Under the pieces are notes generated by a model that did not search any database, was not told the origin of the DNA, and saw only the letters and a program-made list of their open reading frames with translations. A stretch of 64,000 bases of DNA from Amoebophrya sp. A120 (Eukaryota > Sar > Dinophyceae > Syndiniales > Amoebophryaceae), in the NCBI GenBank assembly GCA_905178155.1, contig CAJINV010000002.1, forward strand, positions 1,766,922 to 1,830,921, read 5' to 3'. The position numbers were made by a program, and so were the translations under genes. Shown in pieces: positions 24,561 to 35,399 of the stretch (position 1 is its first letter; each line of letters begins with the position of its first letter).

Positions 24561-26798
24561 GCTGCCTGGAACTGGATGTAAGGTTTTCGCAGTTCAGGGT
24601 CGGTCGCTATCGTCCATCCTGTGAAAAAAACTTCTCGCTCGGCGGACGAGAGCGACCTTGGGATGACCTGGTCATAAAGGTCAGACTGAGCTAGGCTTTT
24701 GTTGGCCTTGGGATAGTACGATTGCGCAACAGAATAGAAAGAACAACTTTCGCTCTAGAGGCTTCTCTGTGATACAGCACTCCGACGTCTGGGCACTCGC
24801 AAAAGGCCAGACACCGTCAAAAACTCCTCGCTCATGAACTGCTCTCAACATGGTTTGCTGTTGTGCCTTGTCTTTGGGAACACGAGACAGAACTAAGGAG
24901 GAGGCACATACACAAGAAGCGATGCGCGCAGGAATCCGCGGCGGAGCAGAGTGAAGCGCTACAGACATAGCGCGTGGGCGGCTGGGTGGCGGAACTGCCG
25001 AGTGTGTTATCTAGTTACAGAGCACCTTGCAGGGAGAGACAGGACAACGACCGCGCCCCGCTTCGTGGACGACGAAATCAGCGCCACCCGCCCCGCCCCC
25101 CCCCCGGCTGCATGGCACGGTTAACATACAATGCGCCCGATGGCTGTCTGCGGTTGCTTGAGGCGGCAGCGGGCGGGCGCGCGCCTGGAAACATAGAGAC
25201 ACACCGACCGACCCACCCGCCACAGAGGCTGGCGGGCCAACGGGGGAGCCGGCAAGCCGAACGGCCGGGGCGCGCGAGACTTCTGCCGGGCCTCCGATTG
25301 TTTGCCGGGCGGCACGCGGCGGGCCCAGACGGCGGCTGCGCCCTACACTCACACGCCCAGCGAACGGCGCGCGGACGCCGGCCCAGGTCGGTGGGCCACA
25401 CACACAGCAAGGGGCCGGCGCGGGCGGCGCGGGCCCAAAAGCCGCCCCGGAGGAGAGGCACGCAGGCGGCGGGCGCGGCCGCCCCCGGGCACGGGCCAAT
25501 CAAACAATCGGCACAGCACAAGGCTGCGCACTCCGCCTGCGTAAAGGAATCGAGCGCAAGCGGAAAGTTCGCAGACGGATCCGGCTCCTCCAGGGTAGTC
25601 GGCCGACGAATCGCGCCGCTGCGCTGTGTAACGGGCAGATTTGACAAAAGCTCGTAATGCACGCCGGCGGCGTCGCCGTAGACGCCGCCGTAGACGCCGC
25701 CCGGCCCCAGCCGTCCACAAATACTGGGCCCCTGCGTGCCGGCGCGCCCAACCCCCAAGCGCCCGGCCTGCTGCCGGGCGAACAGGCCAACGGCCCATCG
25801 ATCAAGGGCGGCCGGCCGGGCCGCGCCAGGCCGGCAGGCCCGAAACCAGCCGGCCGGCCATCGCCCGGGCGGCCAGCCCGGGGGGCCTGCAGGGTGTGGC
25901 CGCTCAGTTAGCCGCGGGCTACACCACCTCGCGCAGCCTTTGAAGTGCACCTGGTCAGCTTCGAGAAGTGATTCGCTGGGCCCCGCCGCGTAGTAGATTA
26001 CTTTGCCGAAACCATCGCTGACGTTTGACTTCCGCCCGCGGCGCTCATTTCACCAAGCTCAACGCGGTCCGCCCTTCACTCCCGCGCGCCTGCCTCGAGC
26101 AACTGAGCGGCTACATAGGGGCACCGGAGGGCAGGCGTGCCCGCCGCCCCGCCAAGATCGCCGCGGCCATCTGCGCCGCATCCGACTCCGCACGCGGCGA
26201 CAGGGGGGCAGCGAAGCAGGTGGCCACGCTGGGGCACGTTGCTAGCCCCTGCGAGTGCTGGGCCGCCTTGTAGGCGGCCACAGGGCCCGGCCCCCCGTGC
26301 GGGCGGGGCGATTAGCTTGGGCGCCTGCGCCACCATCCCGCGCAGCGGCCGCCCTAATTGCACCCCCCCCCCCTGGGCTTGCATGCGCGCGAAATTGCAA
26401 ACCAAGAAAGCGCTACGAAGCATGCGCCTGGAAGAAAAAGAACAACGCCGCTCGGATGTGTCCGGTGAGAATGCACAAGCAGTGAGCCATGTGCAAGAAC
26501 AAAACAACGCACAGCAGCCACGGCAGTGGTGAACACTTTTTATCGAAACTCCCAGCGAATACACAATGTAGCTAAAGATCAAGCCTTGGTAGTTGGTGCA
26601 TCAACGAATATCTCAAATCCGATATCGCAAAGCGTTGCCATCAGTCAAGACGCAATGCCACATCAGAGCTGCAGCAGTGGCGCTGCGTGATGCAGCATGT
26701 CGCAAAAAATGTTCAGTTCTTGGAAAATTTTCACGACACTCCAGGTAGCTTCAGGAACTTGTGCCACTACATTTATCACTTTCTTCGTCCTTCCTTCA
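24561..26798. other. Gene-free stretch holding a GC-rich island (about 24970-26450)
   Basis: Composition switches to strongly GC-rich, with many CGGCCGGC-like words and C runs (about 25090-25105, 26360-26372). Long ORFs occur in all six frames, as expected from high GC, and none shows a domain or codon pattern like the neighbours. No introner or intronic words occur inside it. The flanks (24561-24960 and 26480-26798) have ordinary composition and no gene. Confidence 0.55.
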
Positions 26799-29460
26799 TC
26801 ACCTCTGAAACCATTCTCGATTCCACTCTGGCATTTGCAGCGACCCGCCTTGCTGTTTTATCCTTTCCGCTGACAAGGTCAAGCATTCATACCCGTTTTC
26901 CGTGACCAGAAACGTGTGCTCAAACTGCGCACTGCGGGCTCCGTTCATGGTCACCGCGGTCCAGTCGTCGGGCCAAATGCCGTCGTGGCTGTTGTTCAAC
27001 CCCAGATTGATCATCGGCTCGATGGTGAAAATGTGCCCCGGCTTCATGATCCCCGGCACCTTCGAGCCCTTGTAATGGGGGACCTGTTTTGACGATTTTC
27101 ATGATAATCGAGTTTGTCATGGAGCAATGGTGATAACAGCAGGCATTTGCCATGCGGAACAACAACCCAAAAGAATAGTGAGTACAATCGCGTGTGCCAA
27201 AACATCAATACCCCCACCAGCAACAATCAAACCTACATACCTGTGGCGGCCCGTGAAACAATTTTCCGACTCCGTGCCCACAATACGCTGTTACCACAGA
27301 GCATCCTCTCCCCTCCGCGACCTTTGTTATCTGATTCCCCACCGACCGGTATAATGTTCCCGGCTTTATCGTCTTTGCCGCGGCCAACAGCGCGCTGTAG
27401 GCGGTTTCAACTAGTTTCGCGGACTCCTCAACTGTTCTTTTCTTCTCGTCCGGCAGTTTCTCGAAATACTCCGGGTCGGTGTAGGATTTCCCGACCAAAA
27501 AGGTTTCGTTCAAATCCGCGTGGAAGCCTCTGCTGTAGACGGAAATGTCCAAGTTGATGATGTCTCCGTCCTCAAACGGCCGGTCGTCCGGAATGCCGTG
27601 GCAAATCACTTCGTTTGCGGACACACAGACGGATTTGGGGAACCGGTAGTAGTTGAGGGGGGAAGGGTAAATCCGGCGGTCAATGCAGGCTTGGGTAATG
27701 ATTTTGTCAATCTGGTCCCCGGTCACGCCGACGCAGACGTAGCTGTATTTGCAGTTATGAAGTGGATGAGCGGTGATATCTTTTGTCATACGGAATTTCA
27801 ACGCAGAAGCACGGGGCGCGGGCGCATGCTGCGTTTGTAAAACCGATCATGATGGTGATGTGTAGTGGGGCGCGCGAGGTGCAAGCTACGGTGCGCAAAG
27901 CTGTTTGAAATTATATGGTTGTCAGCACGATGCAATTTCTGATATCGACTCCGAATGGAATTTGTCATGCGTGATGGAACTGCAGAGAAAAATCTGTTTG
28001 ACACAGTAGTACCAAGTTCCAACACTACGAAAAGATAGAAGTGTGCTTGGGTCGCAAATTGTGCCATTTATTTTCTGTAGCGGCAACATACCAACACGTT
28101 GTTGCATTTTGAGAGCAACACGTGCAACTAGGAGCGCATATTTCGGTTCCTTGTATTAGTGCATTAGAAGACCCACTGCTCTTGCAAAAATGAAAATTTG
28201 CATACTCATACGAAAAAATCAAGTATAAGAGAACGAGTACCCGCTCGCCAAGTCCAGCACGTCTCTTCCCAGCCGGCACACTTCCCGCATGATCTCCAAC
28301 TCGTCGCCCTTAACCACCTATCAAATGTAAAAATGTCTGGGTCTGGAAGAATGCCAGGTTTGTCATGCATATTTTGCATGACACATGATGCCTGTAATGC
28401 GTGGCCTAGCATCACAGATTTTGAGAGGGCTTTCTGGTGCGTATTCCGCATGAGAAATGCCCTCTCCGCGTAGCACAAACTGGACTCCTTTTGCTGGTCA
28501 TGCAATACAGACTTTTTTGGAATCCAAACACAGCATCACAAGTTGCAATCTCCCAGACCCAGACATTTTTACATTTGATACCACCGGCACCACGTTTTCC
28601 GGGTGCTGCTGCTCGGAGAGACAATGTCCCTCTGGGTGGTCCGCGTAATCCGGGGCCTCGATGTAATCCGGCATCTTGACCTATGCATTGCAAATATGTC
28701 TGGGTCTGGAAGGTTGCAACTTGTAATGCTAGCTTTCCATACCTAGTAAATCTGTATTGCATAACCTACAACAGTCGCAGCCTCTTTGTCTTTTGTTCAT
28801 ACAAACAACTTCTCATGCGGATTGCCCATGAGAAACCGTTCTGGAAGGTTGTCATGCTAGGTTGGATTCGGGACTGTTTCCATCATCCACATTTTAGCAT
28901 CAGAAGTTTCCAGACCCAGACATATTTGCAGTTGATATCACCTGTTTCATCACCTTCCCGGGTCTCAGTTCCCCGCTAAAAACATACTCCTTCGGTCTCC
29001 TTCTCACCCGCCCTGGGGCCTCCCAATACTCGGGCTCTGGTTGCTTTTTCCCCATTTTCTTCTTCGCGGTGGTTATTGTAGTCGCTGACGTGGCCTGCTC
29101 GGATGATGGGTTATTTTTATCGCCGTTACTTGGTGCAGCTGCTGGGGTAGGAGGTTGTGTCGGTGCTAAACCCAAAACGTTCATGGCCCAGTCGTCGAAT
29201 TTGAGAACTTCCTCTCCATCCTCATTGGTGTCCCAATACGCGCCGCGGAGCTTCTTGTTCCCCTTCTTTTTCGCCTTCTTCTTCGCATTTTTTGATTTTT
29301 TCGCTGCGGAAGGCTCGGCGTCTTGTTGATCGGCGGTTGGGTCGGTGGGAGCATCGGCTGCGATTTTTGCGTCAGTTGCTGCTGCCACATCTTCCATAAC
29401 AACATCTTCTGCTGCCGCGGGGTCTGGCTTCGCCGTTTTCTTCTTGCCGGCGGGAGCCAT
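26799..29460 (-). CDS. METAP1: Methionine aminopeptidase type 1
   Basis: Removes the initiator methionine from nascent proteins in the cytosol, using two metal ions. Exons 29460-28938, 28676-28581, 28314-28241, 27742-27241 and 27083-26799 give about 493 residues. All six family ligands are visible: His in CHGIPDD, Asp in INLDIS, Asp in HADLNET, His in GKLFHGPP, Glu in FTIEPM and Glu in QFEHTF. The substrate-side signature [10 protein letters not shown] is present. The first 180 residues are Lys/Ala-rich ([17 protein letters not shown]) and contain no cysteine pairs, so the zinc-finger region usual in eukaryotic type 1 enzymes is absent. Introns at 27084-27240 and 27743-28240 are GT-AG; the other two are family A elements. 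The start is the ATG of MAPAGKKK. Confidence 0.95.
28320..28580. mobile_element. Introner A10
   Basis: Family A, duplication CCACC. Removal joins NVVPV|VKGDE in methionine aminopeptidase. Confidence 0.94.
28682..28937. mobile_element. Introner A11
   Basis: Family A, left end TATGCATTGCAAATATGTCT. Duplication TGACC/TCACC; either copy encodes the same Val. Removal joins VMKQV|KMPDY. Confidence 0.93.
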
Positions 29461-32048
29461 TGTGTTTTATAGTTTTGGTAGGCGGGTGCGGGTGGAAAGC
29501 ACGGGTATAATAACGTTGAGGAGGCTAGCAGCTTTGGGGGGCGATGAATTATACAAAGCACTTCCTTGTTTCTATGCTCGGAGACACAATAAAAGATTCC
29601 TGTTTGTAGTTATGGACAGAGCAGGTATGTAAGTACTTGTTAAACTTAAAGCTTAAGAGTGAAACAAGAAATAACGGTCTCGTAGGAGCTGATGAAACAT
29701 GTGTAGTTGCTGTGCCATGTCAAGGGGAAAGTGCCATCGAGAGCTTCCTCGCGGTTGCCGAGGGACCTGAGTGCGGGTGGTGGCCGCAGTGGTGTGCCCG
29801 AATTCAATCTATCTACCATAAAATCTGCGGCGACGAGCCTCAGATGCCACAATTCTACCCACGAAGGAAGAACACTTTCTCTTTACGGGAAAACACACCA
29901 ACGGGCGCTCCTGGCGCGTCACAGTGCGAAATTTGGTTCGACTGATCCAGGGGACTGGCATGCCGCCGCCGCCACATTGATTGTTTGCAGCGTTTGCCAA
30001 AACGGCAATCGGTGAACTACCAGAGCGCCACACGGCACCGGCGCGCGGCTCCCTGAAAATACCTGTGGGCACGGGGACCACCATTGCCAGCCAAGGAGGG
30101 GCGGATGGCCCTCGCTCCCAGCGGGGCGGCCGGCTGGGTGGGAAACACAGCACGGGCGCCGGAGCGAAAATACACAAAACAGCTGCCTGCGGCCACGCAC
30201 GAAGGTAGGAAGAAAATGGGAAGCGGCAGGGACAGCAAAGGGCGGGGGCGCGGAACGGGCGAAGCCCCCAGCGGCCCGCGCGCACCCGGCCGAGGGAGCC
30301 CCCGCCGGGCAGCCCATGCGCTGCCGGGCGTGGGCGCGACACGGAACGGGCGTGCCCCGTTTAGGGTTTCCGGGCTCGAGAGCCTGCCGCGCCGCGGCTG
30401 CGTTTTTATCCTGGCTTCTGACAGGGGCGTCTGGTTCCCTACCGCTGGGATGGCCCTAAATTCCGGAGATTTGAAGGAGACTTTCCTCATTGATTCTCGG
30501 CGACCCGGGTGGTGCTCCCCCTGCTGCACTTGCAGGCCAAGCAGGAAGATCCTGCGGAGAGGATTTCCGCAAGATACCCGTGGCGCCGCCGACCCGCGCG
30601 CCATCAGGTAGCCCCGCGGCCCGCGCGCCCCGACAAAGGGCGGGGGGGCGGACGCAACCCATTAAGGGGGGGGGGGCGCCCGCTGCCAAAACCCGGCCGG
30701 CGGGCCGCGCCTGCGAAGGCGGGACCAGGGGCCGGCGCGGGCGCCGGCAGGATAGGGCAAGGCCGGCGGCACGGGCCGCCGCCTCTTGGGGCAAAGCGCG
30801 GGACGCCCACGAAGCTAGCTCTGGAGCGTGCGGGGCGCTTCGGGCCTGGTCTTGGTGCAGGCCGCTGCTCTTGCCGAAATCAAGAGCCTTCATCTTCGTT
30901 CGCCCCCCCAGCCACAAAAGCCGGGCCGGCCGCGCGCGCCGCGCGCCCTACCTTGAGCGGCCCCAGGCGACACACCCCCCCGGGCCGATGGGCGCAACAA
31001 CTGCGCCGCTACGCACGAGGGAAGGCACCTCCAGAGCCCGCCCGACCAAGCGGCAAGCGGCGCCCCTTTGGAAAGCTGCGGCCGCCCATCCTCCACAAGG
31101 CTGCGGCGCCCGCGTCAACCGTGTTGGCGTAGCGGTGTGGCGGCCGCATCTGCCGCCGGGCCTTCTCGGTAAAAGATGCCGACTGGCACTGCGCCCGCGC
31201 GGCCGGCTAGCGTGCGGCGGCGCCACCGAAGGCAACAGCCGGGCCCCCGGCCGACGCCGACTGCGGCCGGGCCACAAATATACGGCCGCCCTCCAACATC
31301 CATGGCCGCCGCCTATTATCGCCGGCCGGCAGGAGTTTCTCCGTTGGTTTGTTTAGGGAGTGCGGGCCCCCACCGTTTTTCGCGGCGCCGGGCTTGCGTC
31401 CATCCATGCCTCCTGGGCCCGGCGGCGCTGGGAGCCCACGCAACCCTTCCCGGCGCCGGCCTTTCACCCTATGCCGCTTCCTTGTGCTTTCTCGTCGGCG
31501 CCGTCAGACGAGGCGCCCCGAGGGTCTGCCTGCTTGGTTACCGCGGGCCGCACCCGGCAGGCTGGCGACTGCCACCTGTCGACACGGCAAGGCCGGCGCG
31601 CGGCGCCGCCGCGGCGGCCCGGCGCTAGGAAAGCGCACGCGGCACAGCCCTCGCACTGGGCGCGGCCCCGGCACGACGGACACGGCGCCGGCAAGCGGGC
31701 GCGGCTATTCTTATGCCAACGCACGCCGGCGCTCTATGAGCCAGCCCAAACACAACTAAAGGGGGACAATGAAAAAAGTTCTCGGCTAGTACAATCGTGG
31801 CGCGCGTCGCTATTCCGTCCTCCAGCTTCGCGATCGTCGTCTAGTTCGCAGAAATTACCTTACGAACGATCTTTCAGACAAATTTGGTGCCGCGGAACAC
31901 TGAAAAAGATCGTGCGTTCATTCTTTCATCCAGACGTCAGAGCAACAGGATTTTTCTCATCGTCAAGAACAGGTATTTTTCTGTGTACACAACTACACAA
32001 GCAATTCAATTTTCTTTTTGAGCACGTCTAGCAAGGATCGAGATCGAC
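29461..32048. other. Gene-free stretch holding a second GC-rich island (about 29990-31760)
   Basis: Ordinary composition to about 29980, then strongly GC-rich DNA with G runs near 30640-30672 and many GCCGGC, GGCCGCC and CGCGGC words, then a sharp return to ordinary composition near 31760. ORFs of nearly 290 codons occur but look like products of composition. No introner ends, RNA gene or conserved protein is visible. Confidence 0.55.
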
Positions 32049-34798
32049 TCAAGCTTTCATCCTGATTTTTTCCATCATTTCTGCAATGGAAGTGATTTTC
32101 ACGGCTAGTTTCTCCACTTTTTTCCCCTCTTCCTCTTCCACTGCCTTCAACCTCAGCCAATCGTCGAAGTCAGTTACCGGTCCATCTACCATGCTGGTAC
32201 CAACTTGTGATGCTTCTGCAGGATGAACTGGACCTGTTTTTGTCATGCGGGAAGATGTTGCAGTTGTTTCATTTCTATCTAAATACGCCAGCACATGCCC
32301 ACTTGTTTCCGCCGCATCAGGTACGTTGGACGCGATCGTGCCTCTCGGTCCCCGTTTCAACCACCCGGCGCAGAAAACGTTGTCAAAAACATGACCCTTG
32401 TTGTTCTTTAACGGGCCGAGATCTAATGGGCGTGGTGGGACTTCTGCGACGGCTGCAACATCAGCCCCTACTCGTGTTGTATCCTGCTCAACACTACTTT
32501 TCTCCTCAGAAACGGTAGCTGCAGTGTTGACATGGTACGGCACCAACTCCTTGTCGAAGGGTTCAAATCCGAACCCGACCGACTCGAACACCCTATCCAC
32601 GCCTTTCAACACCAATTCGTCACTTGCAGGAACCGCCTTCACAACAGCTGGATCAGATGTTGTTTCCATCTCTTTTACCACCAACTTCGTTTTCAAGTAT
32701 TTCAATTCGTTTTTGCTCTTATCATATCAAATGTAAAAGTGTCTGGGTCTGGAAGAATGTAAACTCGTCATGCAGATTTTCCATGACCCATGAGGTCTGG
32801 AATGCGGGACCTAGCATGACAGACTCTGTGAGGTCTCTGCCATGCCTATCCTGCATGAGAAACTCCCTCCCAACTTGGTCAAAAGTGAAAAGCTTTTGGC
32901 ACTCATGCAACACAGATTTTCGCATGCTTCAGATTTACCATGACAAGTTGCCAGCTTCCAGACTCAGACATATTTGCAATCCATATATCAAAATCCACCG
33001 GCTGCGTTAAAAACTTCAACTGCAAAATCGGCTTTTCCCTCGTTCCGACCGGTTCCGAGTCCTTTACCGACAAGCTTTCCCAGTTTTTCACCATTTCCTC
33101 CAAAATTTTCATCTGCCGCTGTTTCATCTTGGATTTTCCCAACTCTTGCTTCGAAGTCTCATCCATTGAATTTTGGAAGTCAACAGGATCAATCACCGTC
33201 GTGAAAAGCGAAGGATCCGCGTGTAATAACTCCCGTAATTCCTTCGTGCCGAATTGGTTCTGCACCGCACCTCTTCTTCCCGTGATGATAACGTGCGCAA
33301 CATTCGACTTCTCAATCGCGTCCCGGGTTTCCTCAATGATATCGGAGTGAATTACTTGTGGTGCTTTGGGGGATAGCAACATTCGCGCGACGTCTAGGGC
33401 GACGTTGCCCAGTCCGTTGATCACGATTTTACTGCCGATTTTTTGTGAAGAAGAAGAAGATGCAGTTGGAGGTACTGGCGATTTTTCCGAGGTGGACTCA
33501 CTTTCCACAGGAAATCCGTTGTACTCCTGCACAAAACTGTAGGCGTCGACACTACCCGGTATGCTGGTCTTTCCAAACTGCGCGCCCGTCGCTAATACCA
33601 CGGCGTCGTAGTTTTCTCTCAGTTGAGACAAGGGGAGGACGAGTTTGTCTTTGTTGTCATGCGGGTTTATCTTATTCGCAGCGCTGGAAGGAGTTGCTGA
33701 GGTGCCTGTAATTGTTGAACTCTCAGAGGAGGTAGAGGATTTCGCCGCATGATCGGTGGAAGAGGGGAAAAAAGTCGTGTACACCCGATCGAAGATCGAA
33801 ACTAAAGTATTTTGGATCACGTTGAAGTCATCAGGAGCGCCGTTGTCTTTTGTGTTCCCAGTTCTCTCGCATGAGAAATCTTCTCGATTTATTGCTGTTT
33901 TGGTTTTCGCATGAGAAGTTCTCAACATATCTCCGACCCACACGTTTCCGAAATACTTGAAATGCTGCTTATTTTTCTCAACGACCTCCTCGAAATCATT
34001 GATCACGTTCTTCACCTCCGGGTGATCTGGAGCGACGCCGTAACGGACTAGGCCAAAAGGAGTGGGGAACTGGTCAAACATGTGGATGTTGATTTGTGGT
34101 TTAATCATGCGGTCACTACTTGCAGTGTTTCCTTCCTTGCCCTTGTTCGTAGAACCAGGTGCAGCAGCAGGAGTATTTCTCCGCAACAAAAATTTCGCTG
34201 TGTAGAAACCAGCCGGCCCGGAACCGACAATGGCAACGGTTTTGGCATTTTTTGAAGCGGCGTGGTCAGCAGCAGCTCCTGATGTCGCTGTTGCGGACGC
34301 AGCTTGATGTTTTTCGGTAGAAGTCCCTGTTGCTGTGGAAAAGAACCTCGGATGATTGGTCCAGCGGGGACGATGCTGCTTTGTTGAGGTTGATATCAAC
34401 TGTAAAAGTGTCTGGGTCTGGAAGATTCTGACACTTGTCATGCTCGTTTTGCATGAGCCCTGATGTCTGTGATGCATGCCCTAGCATCACAGATTTTTTG
34501 AGAGCTTCTTGATGCCTATTCCGCATTACAAATGCCCTCTCCGCGTAGCAAAAATTACATTCCCTTTGGTACTCATGCAATACAGATTTTTTTGGAATCC
34601 AAATGCAGCATCACAAGTTGCATTCTTCCAGACCCAGACATTTTTGCACTTGGTAGTTGATGAAGCAGCTGCCGACGTTCCGGTGAGGCACGGTGCTATA
34701 TGCAGCTTCAACAAGCTTGCTGCACAACAACTTCCGCCGCGTTCTAGCCCGATCATCCTGACCGGACCGCCTGAGCAAATCGTGATTGCTGTTGCCAT
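32049..34798 (-). CDS. FDXR: NADPH:adrenodoxin / ferredoxin reductase, mitochondrial
   Basis: FAD flavoprotein that passes electrons from NADPH to mitochondrial ferredoxin for Fe-S cluster and related synthesis. Exons 34798-34656, 34388-32986 and 32719-32049 give 2,217 nt, 738 residues, against about 490 in typical members. The FAD motif VGSGPAGFYTAKFLL is near residue 100, followed by DQFPTPFGLVRYGVAPDH. The NADP motif INGLGNVALDVARMLL is near 375, with GRRGAVQNQFGTKELREL after it. The C-terminal signature VFCAGWLKRGPRGTIASN is near 640. The first 95 residues are Ser/Thr/Ala-rich with Arg and lack acids, as in a mitochondrial presequence. The extra length is Ser/Thr-rich insertions. The start is the ATG of MATAITIC; an earlier in-frame non-ATG codon is less likely. 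Confidence 0.95.
32725..32985. mobile_element. Introner A12
   Basis: Family A, duplication TATCA. Removal joins PVDFD|KSKNE in the reductase. Its interior is closest to A1. Confidence 0.93.
34394..34655. mobile_element. Introner A13
   Basis: Family A, left end TATCAACTGTAAAAGTG. Duplication GTTGA. It splits the mitochondrial presequence; removal joins AAASS|TSTKQ. Confidence 0.93.
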
Positions 34799-35399
34799 TT
34801 TTGTGTCGATAGTGATCTCAATCTTTATTTTGAAGACCACCCGTGTGTGATGAAGATAAACAAAATTAAACGGTCATAAGGCTCTCTGGCGGAAAGCTCG
34901 GGCTGGGCAAAGATATTGGAACGAGAAATAAAGACTGATGCTGATCAAGAACGGTGAAATGAATTATTTCTTTCGTTGTCTGAGGGGCTGAGAACTGTGG
35001 TCTGGTCGAGATCATCAAAGTAGCCTTCGAAACGAACTTCTTATGTTTGTGATGCCCCGCAAGAAGGGTCATGAGCTTCACAAGGAAAGGATCGCTGAAC
35101 AAACCTCCTTTTGATCATCAGCATAGCTCTTTCTTTTCGTGCGCAGGCACGGGGAACGGACCCTCTCGCACGCCTTCAAGAACAAAAAGTCACCAACCAG
35201 CGTGGCAGGAGTACGCTTTTCTGTCTGCTGCAATTACATGTTAGAAATTCAAATTTCACTTTTCGCTATTGAGGCTAAAATTACTTCTGAAACTGTAACT
35301 CATTCATTTGTTAGCGTACTCGTGCACGCGCAATATAGTTGCCTCTGCAGCTTTAGCTTTTCTAGCAAACACACAGTTGTACTAGCGAATTCGTTCCCG
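34799..35399. other. Intergenic with one copy of a 165-bp repeat
   Basis: No gene is visible. The stretch about 35231-35395 is repeated in direct orientation at about 37447-37610. Confidence 0.6.
35231..35395. repeat. Intergenic direct repeat, copy 1
   Basis: Shares long runs with 37447-37610, including ACTTCTGAAACTGTAACTCA, TTTGTTAGCGTACTCGTG and ACTAGCGAA, with scattered substitutions and a 10-12 base indel near GCTCCAGC. Confidence 0.8.

Noticed and set aside
25078-31356. Long ORFs (up to 290 codons) in the GC-rich islands, for example 25078-25950 minus and 30490-31356 plus
   Set aside because: Open frames occur on both strands and in several phases at once, as expected from GC-rich DNA with few stops. 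Products are Pro/Arg/Ala-rich with no domain and no codon pattern like the real genes.
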